From: Marinomonas arctica
GTDB lineage: Bacteria > Pseudomonadota > Gammaproteobacteria > Pseudomonadales > Marinomonadaceae
Reading direction: 5' to 3'
Assembly (NCBI RefSeq): GCF_003259225.1
Contig: NZ_QHJF01000006.1
Span: 62,001-126,000, forward strand
Length of the DNA stretch: 64,000 bases
The notes under the pieces were generated by a model. The model was not told where the DNA came from and did no database searches. It saw only the letters and a program-made list of their open reading frames with translations. This document shows positions 57,613-64,000 of the stretch, in pieces (position 1 is the first letter of the stretch; every line of letters begins with the position of its first letter). A program made the translations under genes and the position numbers.

Positions 57613-58596
57613 TTATTTGTTCGCGATGACTTTTTGCTCAATCACACCAAACGGACCATCGCGGCCATCATCAAATTTCGCTTGCATACGGACAGTGTCA
57701 CCAAAACGCATGTACTGAGTTTTGATCTCACCAAGATCAATCTTTTCAATCACTCGTCGCTCGGCAATACAGGCAGACCCTGCATCGCGGGATTTATTAG
57801 AAACCGTGCCAGATCCAATGACACAACCTGCGCTTAATTTGCGCGTTCGTGCTGCATGAGCAATCAATTGCGGAAACGAAAAGTTCATTTCACTGCCATG
57901 AGGTTCACCAAAACGCTCACCATTCCAGGTGACGTTAAGATGCATATTTACTCGGCCATTTTTCCAAGCATCACCCAGTTCATCTGGGGTGACAGCAACC
58001 GGCGCAAAGCTGGAAGACGGCTTAGCCTGTAAAAAGCCAAATCCCGTTGCCATTTCACGAGGCCCAAACGTTCGTAAACTCCAGTCATTTATTTGCACCA
58101 ATAAACAAATCGCCTGAGCCGCTTCGTCCAGAGTCACCGCCATAGGTACTGGTCCTGTAATCACGCCAAACTCGCCTTCAAAGTCGATCCCATCTTCTTC
58201 ATTTGGCATCACAATATCTGCAGTTGGCCCCTGAAAATCGTCACTCGCGCCTTGGTACATCACCGGAATCGTGTCGAAGTCTGGAATAGGTTTGGTATTG
58301 AATGCTTGCTCCATCAGTTTACCGTGATTGGTAAAGGCCGACGCATCTAGCCACTGTGGACTTCTGGGTAATGGAGCTAGGCAAACGGATGGCTCAAAAT
58401 CAAATGAAAAATCCACTTTTCCTGCGTTTAACAAATCATACAAAGCCTGTAGGTCTGCTGATTTTTCCTGCCAATTTTGCACAGCCGACAATAAATTAGG
58501 GGCGATAACTGTGGCGTCGACGGCTTTGGTTAAATCTTTTGAAACAACAACAAGACGACCATCTAAGGTGCCATTGGGTAAGGTTGCGAATTTCAT
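57613..58596 (-). CDS. Fumarylacetoacetate hydrolase-family protein
   Basis: This 327-aa protein has the FAH core: DFEGEFGVITG with the metal-binding Glu pair, LVQINDWSLRTFGPREMATGFGFLQAKPSSSFAP, and SAGCVIGSGTVSNKS. FAH-type enzymes break or make C-C bonds next to ketone or acid groups, often after ring opening in aromatic catabolism. It lies 11 bp from the cupin gene. The substrate is unknown. Confidence 0.92.
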   Translation of the reverse strand: MKFATLPNGTLDGRLVVVSKDLTKAVDATVIAPNLLSAVQNWQEKSADLQALYDLLNAGKVDFSFDFEPSVCLAPLPRSPQWLDASAFTNHGKLMEQAFNTKPIPDFDTIPVMYQGASDDFQGPTADIVMPNEEDGIDFEGEFGVITGPVPMAVTLDEAAQAICLLVQINDWSLRTFGPREMATGFGFLQAKPSSSFAPVAVTPDELGDAWKNGRVNMHLNVTWNGERFGEPHGSEMNFSFPQLIAHAARTRKLSAGCVIGSGTVSNKSRDAGSACIAERRVIEKIDLGEIKTQYMRFGDTVRMQAKFDDGRDGPFGVIEQKVIANK

Positions 58597-58607
58597 TATA
58601 TGACTCC

Positions 58608-59186
58608 TTATTTAGCCAAGGCGTTAGCCAATTGATCGTCGTACTGCCCACCGACGAGAATAAATAACATGCGACACATTTTCCCAGAACGATTCGCCCA
58701 CGCATGGTTAGTACCACGTTGAACAACCACGCTACCGGGTTTTAAAATGGCTTCGCCTTTGTCCACAATTAGGGTCAACTCACCCTCAATAACAATGCCG
58801 TAATCCACTGACTCAGTACGATGCATCAAAGGATGAGGCGAATCGTCTTTGACGGTAGAGGCATCGCCATCACCGACTTTGGAAAACATATCCTTCATAT
58901 TGCCTTTGCCCTGAGCCAAAAACTCTTCTGTGTCCGGCGGAATATCAACAAATCGAATTCGAGTGCCCGATTTCATCGGAGGCAAAACAACTGGCCCAAG
59001 AGTTGGGTCTGATTGTGTGTGAGTAATCTGAGCGGGAGTCTCGCTGGTATTCCATACTTCATGAAATCGAGTGCCCGGCACCGCCTCTAAATCCATTACG
59101 GTATTAAGTGGACCATTTTCTAAAATAATCGCGTTACCCTGTTCATCATGTCCCGTGACCACACGGTAAATATCGGGAAAACTCAT
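58608..59186 (-). CDS. Cupin-domain protein
   Basis: This 192-aa protein has one cupin in its second half: HRTESVDYGIVIEGELTLIVDKGEAILKPGS, then GTNHAWANRSG. The ATG at 59186 has an AAGAGG site; the longer frame to 59210 is less likely. It is too short for gentisate dioxygenase, which has two cupins. It could isomerise or hydrate a pathway intermediate or act as a small dioxygenase. Function unknown. Confidence 0.88.
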   Translation of the reverse strand: MSFPDIYRVVTGHDEQGNAIILENGPLNTVMDLEAVPGTRFHEVWNTSETPAQITHTQSDPTLGPVVLPPMKSGTRIRFVDIPPDTEEFLAQGKGNMKDMFSKVGDGDASTVKDDSPHPLMHRTESVDYGIVIEGELTLIVDKGEAILKPGSVVVQRGTNHAWANRSGKMCRMLFILVGGQYDDQLANALAK

Positions 59187-59274
59187 GAGAAAACCTCTTA
59201 AATAAAACAAAATATTGATAGAAAAAAGTGGCAGCGGTCAGCAATAGACATCATCGCGCTGCCCAAAGGGAGTA

Positions 59275-60405
59275 TTAAATTGGTTGACTTAACGCAATTA
59301 ATGATTCTCGCATCAGTTTTGAGTGCTCAACCTTGTCGCCGCCATGAATTTCGATATCACACAGACGCGCCGAGTTTTCGACCACCATGCGACAACGCTC
59401 CCAACGACGATCATGAAATTTGTCCAACGCGGTTTGAAGGTCATCGTTCGCAGCTAATTCATCGGCCAAGACGATCCCACTTTCAATACCAATTCCGGCG
59501 CCGGAGGCAAGATGAGGCGTGGTCGCGGCGACCGTATCGCCCACCATCACCAAACGGCCTTTACTCCAAGGTGTTTTCACTAATAAATTAGCCAATGGTC
59601 GATAATCAATATTTGCCCCTTCCTCTAAAGCATGAGGAATCAGCGCGGTCACCGTTGGGTTCGGAAAATGTTCCATTAAACTCGCGAAAACCTGTGGCCA
59701 AGTTTCTTTATCAATATGTTCTTTCGTAGGACGGTCTTCAGTGATAAACATATACATATGAGTATCAGACACAGGATTCACACCAAGTTTAAGGTGGTTA
59801 CCCATCCACATGGTGACACGGTTGATCTCGGCTGGGCGCGGCATAATAGCTCGCCATACTCCCTGACCTATGTATTCAGGATCAGGTACCTCAGGGAAAA
59901 ATTCTTTGCGAATTTTAGAGTGCACACCGTCTGCGCCAACAACAAGGTCATACTCGTGCGTACTTCCATCGGTGAAAGTCACAACTGCAGCAGATTCTGT
60001 CTGTTGAATATCAGTATAAGTGCAACCCAAACGGACACTCACACCAGAATCAAGCGTTGCAGTAGACATGATGCGAGCCAAAGTAGGACGAAAAATACCG
60101 CCACTTCCACCTACCGAAGAACCAACAGGACTGGGTGTTGGTAACTCCATAATGAGAGGGCCATGAGCCAAATGCATAGACACGCCATCGGTGACGCACC
60201 CTTTCTCAACCACTTGTTGATACAGTCCAAGATTTTCTAACGCCCGCATAGACGCGCCATTAATGGTGATACCTGCACCCAACTCACACCACTCTGGATC
60301 AATCTCAACAAGATCGACTTGAATGCCATGACGGCGCATTTTAATTGCTGTGGCCATACCGGAGAAACCACCACCAATGACCAATACTCTCTTTACTGCA
60401 GCCAT
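59275..60405 (-). CDS. FAD-dependent aromatic-type monooxygenase
   Basis: This 376-aa flavoprotein has GGGFSGMA at residues 12-19 for FAD, the DGVHSKIR motif near 160, and GRLVMVGDTVAATTPHLASGAG near 290. These three motifs define class A hydroxylases such as salicylate and 3-hydroxybenzoate hydroxylases. It uses NAD(P)H and oxygen to hydroxylate an unknown substrate. The ribosome site is AAGGAG. It lies 23 bp after the Rieske gene. Confidence 0.9.
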   Translation of the reverse strand: MAAVKRVLVIGGGFSGMATAIKMRRHGIQVDLVEIDPEWCELGAGITINGASMRALENLGLYQQVVEKGCVTDGVSMHLAHGPLIMELPTPSPVGSSVGGSGGIFRPTLARIMSTATLDSGVSVRLGCTYTDIQQTESAAVVTFTDGSTHEYDLVVGADGVHSKIRKEFFPEVPDPEYIGQGVWRAIMPRPAEINRVTMWMGNHLKLGVNPVSDTHMYMFITEDRPTKEHIDKETWPQVFASLMEHFPNPTVTALIPHALEEGANIDYRPLANLLVKTPWSKGRLVMVGDTVAATTPHLASGAGIGIESGIVLADELAANDDLQTALDKFHDRRWERCRMVVENSARLCDIEIHGGDKVEHSKLMRESLIALSQPI

Positions 60406-60428
60406 TTAATGACTCCTTATTTTTGTTG

Positions 60429-60797
60429 TTAGTACAATAAGCTAATGTCTGTTACTCGAATCGAAACCATACCCGCTTGATTAACATAAACAGGAATGCT
60501 CTCTAATGCCTTACCAAGACAAGGACCTTGAATACACATTCCCGTATCAGGTTCAAACAAGGCACCATGGGCATGACACGCGACATGTTGCTTCTTAGCA
60601 TCCATGTAAGCATCCTTACGCCACGCCATGGGTGCCCCATTCACATGAGGACAAGCATTTCTCCAAGCGAATATCTGGCCATCAATCTTCACGACGAAAA
60701 ACAAATCATGCCCAGCGTCGTTCTCCAAAAAACCTTTTGTAGCCCCCTCTTCAATATCATCAAGATGGCATAGATTTTTTACTTCAAACTCGTTCAT
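60429..60797 (-). CDS. Rieske-type ferredoxin
   Basis: This 122-aa protein binds a [2Fe-2S] cluster through CPH and CHAH (ACPHVNGAP and VACHAHGALFE). It is a free-standing electron carrier, usually serving an oxygenase. No Rieske dioxygenase alpha subunit is nearby, so its partner is either further along or the flavoprotein. It overlaps the MMPL gene by 4 bp. Confidence 0.92.
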   Translation of the reverse strand: MNEFEVKNLCHLDDIEEGATKGFLENDAGHDLFFVVKIDGQIFAWRNACPHVNGAPMAWRKDAYMDAKKQHVACHAHGALFEPDTGMCIQGPCLGKALESIPVYVNQAGMVSIRVTDISLLY

Positions 60798-63196
60798 AAC
60801 GCTGGCTCATCATGCGTTTTGGTGTCATTTGCATATTTTGGCTTAAGCAGAAAATGCGCAAGAGCAGGTAATAAAACCAGCGCTCCTAACATGTTCCAAA
60901 TGAACATAAACGCCAGCAATAACCCCATGTCCGCTTGGAACTTAATCGGGCTAGCAATCCAAGTAATCACCCCAACAGACAAGGTCACACCGGTTAACAT
61001 TACGACTTTGCCGGTGAAATTAAGCGCTCTTAAATAAGACTGAGATAAGCTAGTACCTTCACGTAATCCAACCAAGGTTATGGACAAAATATACAAGGCG
61101 TAATCGATACCAATACCGACCCCTAAGGCAATAACTGGCAAGGTGGCGACTTTCACCCCCATGCCTAATTGCACCATTAAGGCTTCCACCATAATGGACG
61201 TCAGCATCAGAGGAAGTAACGCCACAACGACAGCCTTAAACGAACGGAATGTAATAAGAGACAATAAAGCCACGGCGCCATACACAAGGAACAACATCTG
61301 ATACCAAGCGGCTTTTACTGAAATGTTCGTTGCCGCTTGAATCCCCGCACTGCCTGCGGCTAATAGAAACTGCACATCGTCGGTATTATTGTCTTTTGCA
61401 AAAGCTTCTACATGATTCACAATACCGCTTAAGGTGTCCGCTTTGTGATCTTGCAGATAGACATACACTGTCAACAAATTGCAGCTGCTGTTGTACAAAC
61501 CTCGTGGTGCGCCCGCCGTGATGTAATTCAACATACTTTGGTTAGGTAAAAACTCGTACCATTTTGGATTGCCTTCATTTAAACCCGACAACACACGACG
61601 AGATAATAGAGCCAAAGAATTTGTCGACTCCACGCTAGGAAGCTGACGTAATTGCCACTCAAGTGCGTCTATTTTTTTTAAGGTATCGTATTGAGCACAT
61701 TGACCATCAGGCGTTTTGACCATGATCGCTACCACATCACTGGAAGCGCCATAATGCTGATTCATAAAGGCGATATCTTGATTGTAACGGCTATCTTGGC
61801 GTAGTTCAGGAGCCCCTTGATCGAGATCACCGATCTTCAATTGGGTACTTAAAGAGAACGCCCCAACGGCCAGCACGGCACCTGCTATTAAAGCGCCAGT
61901 TGCCCACTTACGCTGGGTAAACTTGTCTAAAAAGACCCACAGAGCCGGCATTTTTTTTACGTTATTAACATCAATATCATTGATGACACTGCGTTGTGCG
62001 GCTTTTTCACCAACCCCAACATAAGACAGCATAATGGGCAAAAGAATAAGGTTAGTGAAGATCAGTACAGCCACCCCGATAGAAGCCGCAATGGCTAATT
62101 CTTGAATTACCTTAATGTCGATCACTAACAACACAGCAAAGCCAACGGCATCAGCCAACAACGCCGTTAATCCTGCAAGAAACAAGCGTCTAAAGGTAAA
62201 ACGTGCCGCCACTAGCTTGTCAAAGCCACGGCCAACATCCTGCATAATGCCATTCATTTTCTGCGCGCCATGGCTCATACCAATCGCGAACACCAGAAAA
62301 GGCACTAGGATAGAATACGGGTCTAATACATATCCTAGCGTAGGCAGAATACCTAGCTGCCATACCACCGCTAAGATAGAAGCAAATACCACTAAGAAGG
62401 TCGAACGCGCACAACGGGTATACCAAAACACCATAATGGTCGCGATTACCACCGCTAATGCGAAGAACCACAAAACCGCTTGAACACCTTCGATTAAGTC
62501 GCCCATTACCTTGGTAAAACCATTAATATGGATTTCTAGGCCTTCGGCTTGATACTTGGCACGCAATTCTTCCAACACATCAGAATATTTTGCGTAATCC
62601 AACGCTTCACCCGTGGCACTTTCACTTAGCAATGGCATGTAGATAATAGTGGATTCTTCATCTGCCGCGATCAATTGACCAATTTGCCCCGAACGCGCCA
62701 CATTGTCCTTTAATGTTTGCAAACTAGCAGGAGAGCCATCGTAACCTTCTGGAATGACAGGACCGCCATCTAAGCCTTCTTCTGTTACCCCAATCCAGCG
62801 AGTTGAAGGCGTCCAAAGAGACGTCATTTGTACTCGGTCTACACCAGGCAATAGAAACACTTCATCACTAAGTTGACGTAATAACTCTAGATAATGAGCG
62901 TCATAAATACTGCCATTAGGATTCACTACGGCAATACGTAACGCATTGCCCAGGCCGGTTAACTCATTTTCATATTTTAAATAGTTTTGAATATACTCTT
63001 GATGCGTTGGTAAGGTTTTTTCAAAGCTCGCATTAATGGTTAATTTGGTTGCTTGCCAGCCTAATAACCCCGTTACCAAGGCACAAATAATAATAACGAC
63101 GAAACGATGATTGAATAACACTCGCTCAATAAAAGAGCCTGATCTAGGATCAAAGGTCTCTTCAGGTGAGGCTAAATTAGTAGACTGATGTTTCAT
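60794..63196 (-). CDS. MMPL/RND-superfamily transporter
   Basis: This 800-aa protein has about twelve helices in two similar halves, each with a large periplasmic loop. Segments near the proton-relay site are GVGIGIDYALYILSITLVGL in the second half and MSHGAQKMNGIM in the first. Such proteins, encoded beside YCF48-like proteins in many catabolic clusters, may move hydrophobic substrates across the envelope. It overlaps the YCF48-like gene by 4 bp. Direction of transport is unknown. Confidence 0.9.
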   Translation of the reverse strand: MKHQSTNLASPEETFDPRSGSFIERVLFNHRFVVIIICALVTGLLGWQATKLTINASFEKTLPTHQEYIQNYLKYENELTGLGNALRIAVVNPNGSIYDAHYLELLRQLSDEVFLLPGVDRVQMTSLWTPSTRWIGVTEEGLDGGPVIPEGYDGSPASLQTLKDNVARSGQIGQLIAADEESTIIYMPLLSESATGEALDYAKYSDVLEELRAKYQAEGLEIHINGFTKVMGDLIEGVQAVLWFFALAVVIATIMVFWYTRCARSTFLVVFASILAVVWQLGILPTLGYVLDPYSILVPFLVFAIGMSHGAQKMNGIMQDVGRGFDKLVAARFTFRRLFLAGLTALLADAVGFAVLLVIDIKVIQELAIAASIGVAVLIFTNLILLPIMLSYVGVGEKAAQRSVINDIDVNNVKKMPALWVFLDKFTQRKWATGALIAGAVLAVGAFSLSTQLKIGDLDQGAPELRQDSRYNQDIAFMNQHYGASSDVVAIMVKTPDGQCAQYDTLKKIDALEWQLRQLPSVESTNSLALLSRRVLSGLNEGNPKWYEFLPNQSMLNYITAGAPRGLYNSSCNLLTVYVYLQDHKADTLSGIVNHVEAFAKDNNTDDVQFLLAAGSAGIQAATNISVKAAWYQMLFLVYGAVALLSLITFRSFKAVVVALLPLMLTSIMVEALMVQLGMGVKVATLPVIALGVGIGIDYALYILSITLVGLREGTSLSQSYLRALNFTGKVVMLTGVTLSVGVITWIASPIKFQADMGLLLAFMFIWNMLGALVLLPALAHFLLKPKYANDTKTHDEPAL

Positions 63197-64000
63197 TTGA
63201 AATCTCCAACATCAATAGAGACAGGTCCATTGATGCTTAAAGCCAGTACACTACCGTTCGCTTTTTCCAGTACATTGGTTAAAGGTGGGAGGCGCTTACG
63301 AGTCAGTGGAACCAATCGATTTTCTCTCAAACCAAGCAAGGTTCCCGCTTGATTTGCCATGATGACTTGGCCATCAGAATGAATAAAAGAGGCCATAATC
63401 GACGAACTGATAGGGTTTTTAATGTCTTTCCAGTACAGACCGTTATCTTCGGATACCAAGGTATTGCCCCGTAATCCTGCAAGTACTATTTCATTTTGAC
63501 CAAGCAACTGAGCGGTAAAAAAACTGCCCTCATATGGCGTTTCAATGGTTTCGAACGACTGACCATTGTCAATAGAAAGTGCGACAAAACCCTGCTCACC
63601 TGTAACCAGTATGCGCTCACCTTGTTTACGGATACTGTATAAATGCAGCCCAAATGGATTATCAATTTGCTCCATCCAAGATACCCAAGTCTGGCCGCCA
63701 TCAATACTTTCAAAGGCAAAGCCATATGCACCGACCACCACAAGATGATCGCGCCCGAGCACCAAAAGATCTAAAAAAGGTTTGTCAGGACCGTCTGCAA
63801 TCAGCAATGTAGCCTGACGAATAGATTCTTCGTCTTTAGATTTCTCAGCTTGTTGTAGTAGCTTTTCTGCTAGCTGTTGACCATTTAGCTGTATTTTCCA
63901 ATCCTTTCCCCCATTTGTAGTACGCAAAACAATGCCGCCGTGACCAATAGCATAGCCATTTTCATCATCAAAAAAATTTACCCCCGTCAAAGTCACACTG
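63193..64000 (-). CDS. YCF48/BNR-repeat protein, cut by the window edge
   Basis: At least 267 aa of beta-propeller repeats are visible (NGYAIGHGGIVLRTTNGGKDWK, ESIDGGQTWVSW, SIDNGQSFETI), each with an NGGxxW-like BNR motif. The first repeat is incomplete and the frame is open at the right edge, so the true start lies beyond 64000. Related proteins sit in the periplasm beside RND transporters, their role being unclear. First visible gene of the operon. Confidence 0.85.
   Translation of the reverse strand, partial: SVTLTGVNFFDDENGYAIGHGGIVLRTTNGGKDWKIQLNGQQLAEKLLQQAEKSKDEESIRQATLLIADGPDKPFLDLLVLGRDHLVVVGAYGFAFESIDGGQTWVSWMEQIDNPFGLHLYSIRKQGERILVTGEQGFVALSIDNGQSFETIETPYEGSFFTAQLLGQNEIVLAGLRGNTLVSEDNGLYWKDIKNPISSSIMASFIHSDGQVIMANQAGTLLGLRENRLVPLTRKRLPPLTNVLEKANGSVLALSINGPVSIDVGDFK

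Noticed and set aside
58608..59186. Cupin gene as gentisate 1,2-dioxygenase
   Set aside because: It has one cupin in 192 residues. The known enzyme has two in about 340.

Overview
This window reads as a chromosomal segment of a marine gammaproteobacterium, most like Marinomonas or a close relative in the Oceanospirillales. That assignment is an inference from the core gene set (ihfB-lapA-lapB-pyrF, gsk, ppa, trxB, recCBD without ptrA), the moderate GC content and the overall style. No database search was possible.

Layout. (1) 1-9.9 kb is an accessory surface locus. It encodes an alpha-type (CS1/CFA-I-like) chaperone-usher pilus (chaperone, pilin, usher, tip adhesin, second pilin), then on the opposite strand an EvgS/BvgS-like hybrid sensor kinase and its NarL/FixJ-type response regulator. 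A 20-bp element, CAGATTAGTCCGATAGTCTG, recurs before the usher and before the second pilin. Degenerate copies sit before the chaperone and before the regulator operon, suggesting one autoregulated regulon. The locus ends beside the 3' end of a tRNA-Val gene, with a 26-codon gene relic between. (2) 10.4-24.6 kb is housekeeping: tRNA-Val, a 62-aa unknown, uvrB, a SulP transporter, a ComEA-like protein, pyrF, lapB, lapA, ihfB, ppa, trxB, moeB, gsk, cheW, a Tim44-like protein and trpS. Convergent pairs are separated by long near-perfect palindromic terminators. (3) 24.7-33.8 kb is the recC-recB-recD operon. (4) 34-41.6 kb is mixed: a parD/parE pair whose toxin carries an in-frame stop, two tRNA-Ala(GGC) genes, an EAL-like/HDOD protein, tRNA-Leu(CAA), a YciA thioesterase, small proteins, a DUF1127/LysE/GIY-YIG cluster and a divergent MocR regulator with a clear operator. 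(5) 41.8-47.7 kb is a three-gene RND efflux operon. (6) 47.7-53 kb holds a putative delta-class carbonic anhydrase, an Lrp/class V aminotransferase pair, a REP-like inverted pair, MOSC and GNAT proteins, and a FosA-like enzyme fused to an extra N-terminal domain. (7) 53.1-55.7 kb is a two-subunit sodium/carboxylate symporter plus an unknown membrane protein. (8) 55.9-64 kb is a tightly packed minus-strand catabolic operon: YCF48-like protein (cut by the window edge), MMPL/RND exporter, Rieske ferredoxin, FAD monooxygenase, cupin, FAH hydrolase, NAD-dependent epimerase and SDR.

How the genes work together. The pilus genes and the two-component system probably form one sensing and attachment unit. 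recCBD and uvrB serve DNA repair. lapA/lapB regulate lipopolysaccharide assembly. The last block plausibly handles an aromatic or other hydrophobic compound: the ferredoxin and flavoprotein do oxidation, the FAH protein does C-C hydrolysis, the dehydrogenases do side-chain steps, and the MMPL/YCF48 pair handles envelope transport. No ring-cleavage dioxygenase is visible, so the pathway either continues beyond base 64000 or uses unusual chemistry. The most notable observations are the shared pilus/regulator cis-element, the FosA fusion, the nonsense-disrupted ParE and the incomplete catabolic operon.
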